Positions 50,512 through 59,223 of a stretch of DNA of 64,000 nt are shown here, piece by piece. The first letter of the stretch is position 1, and each line of letters opens with the position of its first letter. The stretch spans positions 310,001-374,000 of the forward strand of contig JAIYCW010000017.1 of NCBI GenBank assembly GCA_027487815.1, written 5' to 3'. The notes below the pieces were generated by a model. The model searched no databases and was not told the origin of the DNA. It worked only from the letters and a program-made list of their open reading frames with translations. Made by a program: the position numbers and the translations under genes. This DNA is from Burkholderiales bacterium (lineage in GTDB: Bacteria; Pseudomonadota; Gammaproteobacteria; Burkholderiales; Burkholderiaceae_E).

Positions 50512-51476
50512 ACCTGCTGGAAGGCTATCGCTATCTGGTGGCTCTGGATGAGCACCGCCATTTTGGTCGAGCCGCCAATGCCTGCCATATCACTCAACCG
50601 GCTCTTTCCAACGCACTGCGCGCGCTTGAAGATGTCCTGGGATGCAGCCTGGTCGTGCGCGGCCGAACCTTTGAGCGCTTTACTCCTGAAGGCGAAGTCG
50701 TATTGCTCACTGCTCACCGAATGATGCGCGAGCAAGAGAATTTACGGCAACAACTCAGAAGCCATGTTGCTCAACCTGAAGGCGCGCTTGTGCTCGGGGC
50801 TGTTCCCACCGCGCTACCGATTGCCGCGCGCTTCGCCGCGCGCCTGATTGATCTCCACCCTGGCATTCGTCCCCAGGTGCGATCGCTGTCTTCCCAGGCG
50901 ATTGAGGCCGGGCTGGAGAGCCTGAGTATCGATCTGGGGCTTGGCTACACCCATCGTCTGGCCAGCAGCCAAGAGGGGCGCTTTGGCGTGATCGCGCAAT
51001 GGACGGAGCAGTATTACCTGGTTTGTGCTCAAGCCAAGCTCCAGCACCGCAGCACCCAAGCGATCAGCTGGCAAGCGGCAAGCGAAATGCGGCTCGCCCT
51101 GCTTGCACGCGAGATGCACAACCGGCTCATCGTTGATTCAGCCTTCGAGCAAGCCAGGGTCAGCGTGACTCCGGTGTTGGAAACCAATTCGGTGCTGGCC
51201 TTGCAGGTAGCGGTCACCGAAGGGGGGCTCGCAGCGATCCTCCCCGGGGCCATGCTTGGCACGGTGAAGCGCTGGCCTGGCTTGCAGATCCGCCCCTTGA
51301 GCGAACCGGATATCGGCACACCGATTGGCTTTATGGTCAACAAACAATCGCCGCCCGGCATCGTGTTAAACGCCGCGCTCGAGATGGCGGCAGACCCGGC
51401 CTGGCTTGCCGCAATCCAGCTAGCCTTAAGTGCTGAAAACAGCAACGAAAGCCGCAATCATTCAAATCCTGAATGA
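50508..51476 (+). CDS. LysR-family regulator, likely of the formate dehydrogenase operon
   Basis: The product is 322 residues. The N-terminal winged HTH has FGRAANACHITQPALSNALRALEDVLG, and the C-terminal part is a periplasmic-binding-protein-like effector domain. It immediately precedes fdsG on the same strand, where FdsR sits in relatives such as Cupriavidus, so it probably responds to formate. It is also translationally coupled to pgi (ATGA), which is unusual for such a regulator. Confidence 0.88.
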   Translation: MNLLEGYRYLVALDEHRHFGRAANACHITQPALSNALRALEDVLGCSLVVRGRTFERFTPEGEVVLLTAHRMMREQENLRQQLRSHVAQPEGALVLGAVPTALPIAARFAARLIDLHPGIRPQVRSLSSQAIEAGLESLSIDLGLGYTHRLASSQEGRFGVIAQWTEQYYLVCAQAKLQHRSTQAISWQAASEMRLALLAREMHNRLIVDSAFEQARVSVTPVLETNSVLALQVAVTEGGLAAILPGAMLGTVKRWPGLQIRPLSEPDIGTPIGFMVNKQSPPGIVLNAALEMAADPAWLAAIQLALSAENSNESRNHSNPE

Positions 51477-51530
51477 GACCAAAGCTTAAATCGATTGGAC
51501 AAGGCTTGCGCCCGCTTTGATAGTGCGGGC

Positions 51531-52040
51531 ATGGCCTCCGATCCCTCAAACGATTTGTTAGACAGTTTAATCAAGCAATACCAGAGCTTGCCCGGTGCTC
51601 TTTTGCCGCTTCTGCATGCAATTCAGGACACCTTTGGGTTTATTCCCGACCGGGCGGTAGCCCCTGTCGCCACCGCACTCAACCTTTCGAGGGCTGAGGT
51701 GCATGGTGTGCTGACCTACTATCATCACTTTCGCACCGAGGCGCCCGCGCGGCATGTGATTCAAGTGTGTCGGGCCGAGGCTTGCCAGTCGATGGGCAGC
51801 AGCGATCTTTATGCCCACATCTGTGCAACAACGGGTTGCAAACCCGCCACGGACCCCGACACCCAGGCCACCACGAGCGAAGATGGCTCGATTAGCGTTG
51901 AGCCGGTGTATTGCCTGGGCTTGTGCGCCACCGCACCCAGCCTGCAATGGAATGATCGACAATACGCGCGCGTAACGCCTGCGCGCTTCGATGCTCTTGC
52001 GGCTTCGCATCAAGCAATGCTTGCGGAAGTCTCGCGATGA
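51531..52040 (+). CDS. fdsG: NAD-dependent formate dehydrogenase gamma subunit
   Basis: The product is 169 residues, a NuoE-like thioredoxin-fold protein. The four [2Fe-2S] Cys are in VCRAEACQ and VYCLGLCATAP. With FdsB it forms the diaphorase module of the soluble molybdenum formate dehydrogenase. A TTG at 51495 would lengthen it by twelve residues. Its stop overlaps the fdsB start (ATGA). Confidence 0.93.
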   Translation: MASDPSNDLLDSLIKQYQSLPGALLPLLHAIQDTFGFIPDRAVAPVATALNLSRAEVHGVLTYYHHFRTEAPARHVIQVCRAEACQSMGSSDLYAHICATTGCKPATDPDTQATTSEDGSISVEPVYCLGLCATAPSLQWNDRQYARVTPARFDALAASHQAMLAEVSR

Positions 52041-53608
52041 ATGCGTCGGCGGTGATCACGCTCTACATCCCCACCGATAGTGCAGCGCTCGCCTTGGGCG
52101 CAGATGAAGTAGCCCGCTTGCTCTACGCGCATGCCGAGCAACATGACTTGAGCCTGCACATCGTGCGCACCAGCACCCGCGCCCTGCTTTGGCTCGAACC
52201 TCTGGTGGAAGTTGAAACATCTGAAGGTCGCGTGGGCTACGGACCAGTTACTCCAGAAGATCTTGATGGCCCGTTGATAGACGCCATCCTGCAAGCCAAG
52301 CCCCATCAGCGATGTATTGGTGTAGTCGATGACCATCCTTATCTCACCGCGCAACAACGCTGGGTGTTTGAACGACTCGGCCATTCCCAGCCACTAAGCC
52401 TCGCGGACTATGAGCAACACGGTGGATGGGCTGGCCTTCGTGCTGCTTTTGCCTCGGGGCCACAGGCCACGGTGCAAGCGGTTCTCGATTCGGGCTTACG
52501 GGGCCGCGGGGGCGCAGCCTTTCCGGCGGCGATCAAATGGCGCACGGTGGCTCAGGCTGCAGGCGAAACCAAGTATGTCGTGTGCAACGCCGATGAGGGT
52601 GACTCCGGCGCATTCGCGGATCGCTTAGTGATGGAAAACGATCCCTTCGCATTGATCGAAGGCATGCTGATTGCGGGTTATGCCAGTGGCGCAAATGCGG
52701 GCATGGTTTACATCCGCTCGGAGTATCCCCGCGCAATTTTGGTAATGCGTGAAGCGATTGAATTGGCGCAAGCGGCAGGATGGCTGGGTACCAATATCCA
52801 GGCAAGCGGATGGAGCTTCGCACTTGAAGTGCGGGTGGGTGCGGGCTCCTATGTTTGCGGTGAAGAAACCGCGATGCTCGAAAGCATTGAAGGCCGTCGC
52901 GGTGTCGTGCGCGCCAAGCCGCCACTGCCGGCATTAGAGGGATTGTTCGGCAAGCCCACCGTGATTAACAACGTCCTCACCCTGGCCTCGGTACCTCGAA
53001 TTTTGGCTCTTGGCGCAGCTGCCTATACGGCTCAAGGCTATGGCCGCTCAACCGGAACCCAGCCGTTTCAACTCGCGGGTAATGTTAAACGCGGCGGCTT
53101 GGTTGAAGTGCCCTTTGGTATCAGCTTGCGCCGCTTGCTCATCGAATTTGGCGGGGGCACTGCTTCCGGGCGGCCCATCAAGGCGGTCCAGGTTGGCGGC
53201 CCCTTGGGCAGCTATGTGCCCGAGCAGCAGTGGAATGAGCCGCTGGACTATGAAACCTATACCCGCCTGGGCGCAGTGCTTGGCCATGGCAGCATTGTTG
53301 TGCAAGACGACTCCGCCAACCTAGCCACACTCGCCAGCTTCGCAATGGCCTTTTGTGCGTTTGAGTCGTGCGGCAAATGCACCCCCTGCAGGATCGGCTC
53401 AACCCGAGGTGTGGAGACGATTCACAAATTGGTGAACAGCCCGGCCGCGCAAAAAACCCAGCCCCTGAGCCTGCTCAAGGATCTGTGCGACACGATGCAA
53501 CACGGCAGCCTGTGCGCAATGGGCGGCATGACACCTTACCCAGTGCGCTCCGCATTGCAAGTTGCCCCCGAAGATTTTGGATTGGAAGCCCAGCATGTTG
53601 AGTCTTGA
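52037..53608 (+). CDS. fdsB: NAD-dependent formate dehydrogenase beta subunit
   Basis: The product is 523 residues. A thioredoxin-like N-terminal region (1-130) is followed by a NuoF-type FMN/NADH domain with GLRGRGGAAFPAAIKWR, NADEGDSGAF and VRVGAGSYVCGEETAM. The [4Fe-4S] Cys are in ESCGKCTPCRIGS, with a fourth downstream. It passes electrons from FdsA to NAD. The fdsA start lies inside its 3' end. Confidence 0.95.
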   Translation: MNASAVITLYIPTDSAALALGADEVARLLYAHAEQHDLSLHIVRTSTRALLWLEPLVEVETSEGRVGYGPVTPEDLDGPLIDAILQAKPHQRCIGVVDDHPYLTAQQRWVFERLGHSQPLSLADYEQHGGWAGLRAAFASGPQATVQAVLDSGLRGRGGAAFPAAIKWRTVAQAAGETKYVVCNADEGDSGAFADRLVMENDPFALIEGMLIAGYASGANAGMVYIRSEYPRAILVMREAIELAQAAGWLGTNIQASGWSFALEVRVGAGSYVCGEETAMLESIEGRRGVVRAKPPLPALEGLFGKPTVINNVLTLASVPRILALGAAAYTAQGYGRSTGTQPFQLAGNVKRGGLVEVPFGISLRRLLIEFGGGTASGRPIKAVQVGGPLGSYVPEQQWNEPLDYETYTRLGAVLGHGSIVVQDDSANLATLASFAMAFCAFESCGKCTPCRIGSTRGVETIHKLVNSPAAQKTQPLSLLKDLCDTMQHGSLCAMGGMTPYPVRSALQVAPEDFGLEAQHVES

Positions 53609-56456
53609 TGTTGTCCGCCGCCGCGATGATGATTTGGGTACGCCGCCCAGCACTAGCGCCGAGCTCATCACCCTGGTGATCGACGGCCAAAGCATCGAAG
53701 TCCCCGAGGGCACTTCGGTGATGCGCGCAGCTGCGCTCGCTCAAATCAAGATTCCGAAACTGTGTGCCACCGATAGCCTGGAGGCTTTCGGCTCCTGCCG
53801 CTTGTGCCTGGTTGAGATCGAGGGCCGCAAAGGTTATCCGGCGAGCTGTACCACCCCCGCGCAAGCCGGCATGGTCGTGCGAACCCACACCCCTGCATTG
53901 CAAAAGCTGCGCACCAATGTGATGGAGCTTTATATCTCGGACCACCCGCTCGACTGCCTCACCTGCCCGGCCAATGGCGATTGCGAGCTGCAGGATATGG
54001 CAGGTGTTGTGGGGCTGCGCAATGTGCGTTACGGATTTGCCGGTGCCAATCACTTGAGTGCCACCAAAGACGAATCCAATCCCTATTTCAGCTATGACCC
54101 CGCCAAGTGTATCGTCTGCAACCGGTGTGTGCGTGCTTGCGAAGAAACTCAGGGTACCTTTGCCCTGACGATTTCCGGGCGAGGCTTTGAAGCCCGTGTG
54201 AGCGCGGGTGAGGATCAGGCGTTCATCGATAGTGAGTGCGTATCTTGCGGCGCGTGTGTGCAGGCCTGCCCGACTGCAACGCTGCAGGAAAAATCCGTCA
54301 TTGAGATGGGCTTGGCTGAGCGCAGTGTGATCACGACCTGTGCGTATTGCGGAGTGGGCTGCAGCTTCAAAGCGGAGGTCAAGGGCGAGCAAGTGATCCG
54401 CATGACGCCGTGGAAAGACGGTAAGGCCAACGAAGGTCACTCATGCGTCAAAGGGCGCTTTGCCTGGGGCTATGCTACCCATCGCGATCGGATCACCAAG
54501 CCGATGATTCGCACCAAGATCACCGATCCGTGGCGTGAGGTCAGTTGGGATGAGGCCATCAATCATGCAGCCCAACAGTTTCGCGATATTCAATCGCGCT
54601 ATGGGCGCGATGCAGTCGGTGGCGTCACCTCATCGCGCTGCACCAATGAAGAAACTTACCTGGTGCAAAAGCTCATCCGCGCGGCTTTTGGCAATAACAA
54701 TGTTGATACCTGCGCCAGGGTTTGCCATTCACCCACAGGCTATGGCCTCAAACAAACCTTCGGCACCTCGGCGGGCACGCAAACCTTTGAGTCGGTTGAG
54801 CATGCCGATGTGGTGCTGGTCATTGGAGCGAACCCCACTGATGCCCACCCGGTGTTTGCGTCGCGCTTGAAAAAACGCCTGCGCGCTGGTGCAAAACTTA
54901 TTGTGGCAGACCCGCGCCAGATTGATCTGGTGCATGGCGTGCATGTAAAAGCTGAACATTTTCTGCAGCTCAAGCCGGGCACCAATGTCGCCCTGATTAA
55001 TGCTCTGGCCCACACCATCGTGAGCGAGGGGCTGGCCGATGAAGCTTTCATTGCCGAGCGCTGCGACCCAGCCAGTTTTAATCAGTGGCGCAGTTTTATT
55101 GCGCGCGAAGAAAATTCGCCTGAGGCCATGGCTGTGTATTGCGGCGTACCAGCGGAGCAACTCAGAGCTGCAGCCCGCCTTTATGCCACCGGTGGCAATG
55201 CTGCGATTTATTACGGCCTGGGCGTAACCGAGCATGCGCAAGGCTCCACCATGGTGATGGGGATTGCCAACCTGGCGATGCTCACCGGCAACATTGGCCG
55301 GGCCGGGGTGGGCGTTAATCCACTGCGCGGGCAAAACAATGTGCAGGGCGCCTGCGATATGGGCTCGTTCCCGCATGAGCTGCCAGGATATCGGCATGTG
55401 TCAGACACCACCGTGCGCATGCAGTTCGAAGCCGCTTGGGGCGTGAGCTTGCAAGCTGAGCCTGGGCTGCGCATTCCCAATATGTTTGATGCCGCGCTGG
55501 AAGGCAGCTTCATGGGCATCTACATTCAGGGTGAAGACTTGGTGCAGTCTGACCCCAATACCCAGCATGTGATTGCAGCGCTAAGCGCGATGCAGTGTGT
55601 GGTGGTGCAGGATATCTTTTTGAATGAAACCGCGAAGTATGCGCATGTGTTGCTTCCTGGCTCATCCTTCCTTGAAAAAGACGGCACCTTCACCAACGCC
55701 GAGCGGCGCATATCGCGTGTTCGTAAGGTCATGCAACCCGTAGCTGGCTACGCCGACTGGGAAGTGACTCAGTTGCTCGCCAACGCGCTCGGCTATCCGA
55801 TGAACTATCGGCATCCCTCGCAGATCATGGCCGAAATCGCTTCGCTGACACCTTCATTTGCAGGCGTGAGCTATGAAAAGATTCGTGAGCACGGCAGCCT
55901 GCAATGGCCCTGCAATGCCTCAACCGAAGCTGCAGGCACCAGCATCATGCATCGTGATCGATTCGCTTCCGGTTTGGGCAAATTTGTGATCACCCAGTAT
56001 GTGCCCACCACTGAAAAGATCACCCGGCGCTTCCCGCTGATCCTCACCACCGGACGCATTCTTTCGCAATACAACGTGGGCGCTCAAACCCGCCGCACTG
56101 CGAACTCGATTTGGCACGACGAGGATCGCCTGGATATTCACCCCACCGATGCCTTTGATCGTGGCATTGCCCAAGACGATTGGGTGAGCATCAGCAGCCG
56201 CGCGGGCGATACTGTGTTGCGCGCCCGGGTTACAGAAAAGATTCAGCCCGGGGTGGTCTACACCACCTTTCACTTTCCTGAATCAGGTGCCAACGTCATC
56301 ACCACCGACAATTCGGATTGGGCCACCAATTGCCCCGAATACAAGGTGACAGCGGTGCAGGTGCTCAAGGTGCCGCAGGCGCAATCAAGCTGGCAATCCA
56401 ATTTCCGGCAAGTTGATACCGAGCAAAAACAATTGCTCGCGGAGCGATTGACTTGA
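53595..56456 (+). CDS. fdsA: NAD-dependent formate dehydrogenase alpha (catalytic) subunit
   Basis: The product is 953 residues. The N-terminus carries a [2Fe-2S] ferredoxin domain (GSCRLCLVEI), a His/Cys [4Fe-4S] domain (HPLDCLTCPANGDC) and two [4Fe-4S] motifs (CIVCNRCVRAC and CVSCGACVQAC). The molybdopterin part starts with CAYCGVGC. The catalytic Cys is in ARVCHSPTGYGL, so this is the Cys rather than selenocysteine form. It oxidises formate to CO2. The ATG at 53595 overlaps fdsB by 14 bases. Confidence 0.95.
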   Translation: MLSLDVVRRRDDDLGTPPSTSAELITLVIDGQSIEVPEGTSVMRAAALAQIKIPKLCATDSLEAFGSCRLCLVEIEGRKGYPASCTTPAQAGMVVRTHTPALQKLRTNVMELYISDHPLDCLTCPANGDCELQDMAGVVGLRNVRYGFAGANHLSATKDESNPYFSYDPAKCIVCNRCVRACEETQGTFALTISGRGFEARVSAGEDQAFIDSECVSCGACVQACPTATLQEKSVIEMGLAERSVITTCAYCGVGCSFKAEVKGEQVIRMTPWKDGKANEGHSCVKGRFAWGYATHRDRITKPMIRTKITDPWREVSWDEAINHAAQQFRDIQSRYGRDAVGGVTSSRCTNEETYLVQKLIRAAFGNNNVDTCARVCHSPTGYGLKQTFGTSAGTQTFESVEHADVVLVIGANPTDAHPVFASRLKKRLRAGAKLIVADPRQIDLVHGVHVKAEHFLQLKPGTNVALINALAHTIVSEGLADEAFIAERCDPASFNQWRSFIAREENSPEAMAVYCGVPAEQLRAAARLYATGGNAAIYYGLGVTEHAQGSTMVMGIANLAMLTGNIGRAGVGVNPLRGQNNVQGACDMGSFPHELPGYRHVSDTTVRMQFEAAWGVSLQAEPGLRIPNMFDAALEGSFMGIYIQGEDLVQSDPNTQHVIAALSAMQCVVVQDIFLNETAKYAHVLLPGSSFLEKDGTFTNAERRISRVRKVMQPVAGYADWEVTQLLANALGYPMNYRHPSQIMAEIASLTPSFAGVSYEKIREHGSLQWPCNASTEAAGTSIMHRDRFASGLGKFVITQYVPTTEKITRRFPLILTTGRILSQYNVGAQTRRTANSIWHDEDRLDIHPTDAFDRGIAQDDWVSISSRAGDTVLRARVTEKIQPGVVYTTFHFPESGANVITTDNSDWATNCPEYKVTAVQVLKVPQAQSSWQSNFRQVDTEQKQLLAERLT

Positions 56457-57295
56457 AACCGTCTGTAAGCAACCCAGCGATGACCGAGCATCGTGTGATG
56501 CGGCTGGATGCATTGAGCACATCCAATCAAGGTATTGAACGCAACGACTGGCTGGCGCAGGAAGTGCCGGTTGCGATTGAAATCAACGGAATAAGTCATG
56601 CGGTGATGATGGCCTCACCGCAAAACCTTGAAGACTTTGCCTGGGGCTTTCTTTTCACCGAACAATTGATCCGGCAACGCAGCGAGGTGATTGAGCTTGA
56701 GGTGCAACTCATGGATGGCACGGCCATGATTCAGGTGAAGCTTGATGGCAGACGCACGCATGACTGGAAGCAGCGCAAGCGTAGCCTCGCGGGCCAAACC
56801 GGATGTGGGGTGTGCGGCACCACATCCCTGGATCAACTGCATCTCCCCTTGCCGCAGCTTGAGCGGCCCGGAGCACATCCCTCAATCCATCTTTCCGAAG
56901 TGCGGGCCGCGATGGGCTCGCTCATGGAAAGCCAAACCCTGCAACACCACACGGGCGCGGTGCATGCCGCAGCTTGGCGAGACACGCTCACCGGCCAGAC
57001 TATCGTGCGAGAAGATGTCGGGCGCCATAACGCGCTGGATAAAGTCATCGGCGCCTTGCTGCAACAAGGCCTGCCCATGGCTCGCGGGCTGGTGGTGATG
57101 ACCAGCCGCGCGAGCTACGAGCTGATCCAAAAAACCGTGCTGGCCGGAATCCCGCTGCTGGCTGTCGTGTCCGCGCCCACTGCCCTGGCGGTTCAAACAG
57201 CACACACCCATGGCCTCACCTTGCTCGGATTTCTGCGCGAATCGCGAGTCTCGATTTACTCTCATGCTCAGCGCCTCAATTCGGGGGATCACTAG
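56453..57295 (+). CDS. fdhD: FdhD/FdsC-type sulfurtransferase for formate dehydrogenase maturation
   Basis: The product is 280 residues. The conserved pair C118-x-x-C121 is in QTGCGVCG. REDVGRHNALDKVIG and SRASYELIQK are also conserved. FdhD transfers sulfur to the molybdenum cofactor needed by FdsA; in fds operons it is called FdsC. The TTG start overlaps the fdsA stop as TTGA and has GGAG upstream; an ATG at 56480 is an alternative. Confidence 0.93.
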   Translation: MKPSVSNPAMTEHRVMRLDALSTSNQGIERNDWLAQEVPVAIEINGISHAVMMASPQNLEDFAWGFLFTEQLIRQRSEVIELEVQLMDGTAMIQVKLDGRRTHDWKQRKRSLAGQTGCGVCGTTSLDQLHLPLPQLERPGAHPSIHLSEVRAAMGSLMESQTLQHHTGAVHAAAWRDTLTGQTIVREDVGRHNALDKVIGALLQQGLPMARGLVVMTSRASYELIQKTVLAGIPLLAVVSAPTALAVQTAHTHGLTLLGFLRESRVSIYSHAQRLNSGDH

Positions 57296-57296
57296 C

Positions 57297-57512
57297 ATGC
57301 CTCCCGAGCGTCTTATCCAGATGGCCAACTCCATCGCCCAGTTTTTCGAAGCACAACCGGATCGAATGGAAGCGGCAGCGGGCGTAGCCGAGCATTTGCA
57401 AAAGTTCTGGGAGCCACGCATGCGCCAGCAACTGCTCAGTGTTGCCGCGACGGCGGACGGTGACGCCCTGTCACCTTTGGTGCGAGAGGCCCTTACAAGA
57501 GTCAACGGCTAA
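57297..57512 (+). CDS. fdsD: Formate dehydrogenase delta subunit
   Basis: The product is 71 residues, the usual size. RLIQMANSIAQFFEAQPDR and VAEHLQKFWEPRMR are characteristic of the family. It is a small subunit of the FdsABG complex. It starts one base after the fdhD stop and ends the operon. Confidence 0.92.
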   Translation: MPPERLIQMANSIAQFFEAQPDRMEAAAGVAEHLQKFWEPRMRQQLLSVAATADGDALSPLVREALTRVNG

Positions 57513-57571
57513 AAGAGTTTCGAACAAGGGTTTCGCATAATCGTCACATAGAGCCTTTAGCCTTAGGCACC

Positions 57572-58567
57572 ATGAGCGTTCTTACAAAAAAACGTCGGGC
57601 GCTGCTGGCGCTGCCTGCATTTGCCGGGCTTGGCCTGCTTTCTGCTGCCCGCCCCGTGCATGCCATGATGGCCGGTCAAGCGCCGGATACCCCCACTTCA
57701 CGAGTCGACCCCAACTCAGCTATCTCGCCATGGACAGGTGCGGTGTCGGTAGTGGCTAACGGCTCGCCCTACTCCGGCACCGTAATCAGCCCAATTCACG
57801 TCATCACGGCAGCGCATGTGCTTGGAGGGGCTACAGCGGCCACGGTAAGCTGCACCTTTAACCTCACCTCCACGCCTCAGTCTATTGGCGTAACGCAAAT
57901 TGCGATCTATCCCGGCGGCAGTTTTCCCTACGACGATTTGGCAATCCTTACGCTCAGCCAGCCCGTGCCTGCTGGCACCCAGGTCTACCCCATCGTGGAC
58001 ACCGCGCAGCCTACTGGCACGGTGCTCGCGCTGGTGGGCTATGGCGGCTCCGGCAACGGCAATGTTGGCCCCACGATTGGTGCAAGTGCCACAGTCAAGC
58101 GCAGCGGGCGAAACGTGCTGGATCGGCTCACCGACAAAGTGGATGCGAGCGGGCGCAGCGCGGCCTTTTATGTCATGGATTTTGATGGTCCCAGCGGTAA
58201 TGGCGCATTGGGCGGGCCTACACTTGGCAACAGTATTGAAACCGGCGTGGCCAGCGGCGATTCTGGCTCGGGCGCCTTTGTGTTGTCTGGCGGCGTCTAC
58301 GGTCTCTACGGGGTGAATAACGCGAGTCTGGGCTTTCAAGCCGGTGGCGCAACCCTCGGACAATTTGGCAGTGGAGCGGCAGGCTTGGTGCTCAGCCACC
58401 CGCCTTACTTGCAATGGATCACCCAACAAACCAACGGCACGATTGAGCTGCTTTCCAAGCCACGCGACGGTGATGTTCCGCTGCCGCTTTGGGCATCCGG
58501 TGTGCTGGCCTGCGGCTTGGCCGCTGGACTAATTCGTCATCAACGTTCACGTCGTCAGGAGTCATGA
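57572..58567 (+). CDS. Trypsin-like serine protease with C-terminal anchor
   Basis: The product is 331 residues. A signal peptide (LLALPAFAGLGLLSAARPVHA) is followed by a chymotrypsin-fold domain. The triad is His82 (ITAAHVL), Asp121 or Asp122 (YDDLAILTL) and Ser231 (SGDSGSGAF). The C-terminus, VPLPLWASGVLACGLAAGLIR followed by basic residues, resembles a PEP-CTERM-like sorting signal with VPLP in place of VPEP. It is probably an exported, surface-linked protease. Its stop overlaps the next gene's start (ATGA), so the two form an operon. Confidence 0.85.
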   Translation: MSVLTKKRRALLALPAFAGLGLLSAARPVHAMMAGQAPDTPTSRVDPNSAISPWTGAVSVVANGSPYSGTVISPIHVITAAHVLGGATAATVSCTFNLTSTPQSIGVTQIAIYPGGSFPYDDLAILTLSQPVPAGTQVYPIVDTAQPTGTVLALVGYGGSGNGNVGPTIGASATVKRSGRNVLDRLTDKVDASGRSAAFYVMDFDGPSGNGALGGPTLGNSIETGVASGDSGSGAFVLSGGVYGLYGVNNASLGFQAGGATLGQFGSGAAGLVLSHPPYLQWITQQTNGTIELLSKPRDGDVPLPLWASGVLACGLAAGLIRHQRSRRQES

Positions 58568-59214
58568 TGCGCATTCTCACCAACACGTCCGTTTTCGCCC
58601 TTGGCCTGATCCTGTGCGCTCCCGGCAGCTTTGCAAATACGCTTGATGAAGCTGTAGCAGGGGATTTTTCTGGCGATCGTCTTAACCCCACGCCTTGGTT
58701 GCTCAGCTACAACCCAGCCACTCCCCCCCACGCCAACGCTGGGCAGAATATCTTAACGGGCACTACCGGGCGCAGTGGCTCCACGGTGGATCGCGAGTAT
58801 GTCGCGGTCACGGTTCCGGAAGGCTACGTTTGGACCGAGCTGCGCGTTGGCAATCAGACCACAGTGGGTGGATCGCAAGGCTCCTTCATTGGCCTGGCTG
58901 CAGGGCCCGTGATACCAATAGACCCAAATGCTTCGACTGCCACAGGGCTGTTGGGTTGGAAAGTGTATGGCTTGGCGGACCGCACCACGGATATCCTGGA
59001 TGACATGGCTTCGGCCGGTCAAGGTGCCTCGGGCTTCAGTCGGCCGCTTGGCCCTGGCCAATATTCCCTCTGGATTCAAGAGCTCGCCACAGGAAGCTAT
59101 ACCTTCCGATTTAATGCGGTGCTCAGCCCGATTCCCGAGCCAGGCATGTGGTTGAGTATGACTTTGGGGTTGCTGGGGATCGGGGCGCTGCGGCGGGTAA
59201 CACAGCACGGCTAG
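58564..59214 (+). CDS. PEP-CTERM protein, co-translated with the protease
   Basis: The product is 216 residues. A signal peptide (TNTSVFALGLILCAPGSFA) is followed by a bacterial pre-peptidase-like beta-rich domain (GSTVDREYVAVTVPEGYVW, YSLWIQELATGSYTFRFN). The C-terminal sorting signal is IPEPGMWLSMTLGLLGIGALRR. The start ATGA overlaps the protease stop and has AGGAG upstream. It may be a substrate or partner of that protease. No exosortase is in the window. It converges with polA with nine bases between the stops. Confidence 0.87.
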   Translation: MMRILTNTSVFALGLILCAPGSFANTLDEAVAGDFSGDRLNPTPWLLSYNPATPPHANAGQNILTGTTGRSGSTVDREYVAVTVPEGYVWTELRVGNQTTVGGSQGSFIGLAAGPVIPIDPNASTATGLLGWKVYGLADRTTDILDDMASAGQGASGFSRPLGPGQYSLWIQELATGSYTFRFNAVLSPIPEPGMWLSMTLGLLGIGALRRVTQHG

Positions 59215-59223
59215 CCCCGTCCA

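Noticed and set aside
53475-54440. Minus-strand frame of 321 codons
   Set aside because: Antisense to fdsB/fdsA, with iron-sulfur motifs clearly on the plus strand.
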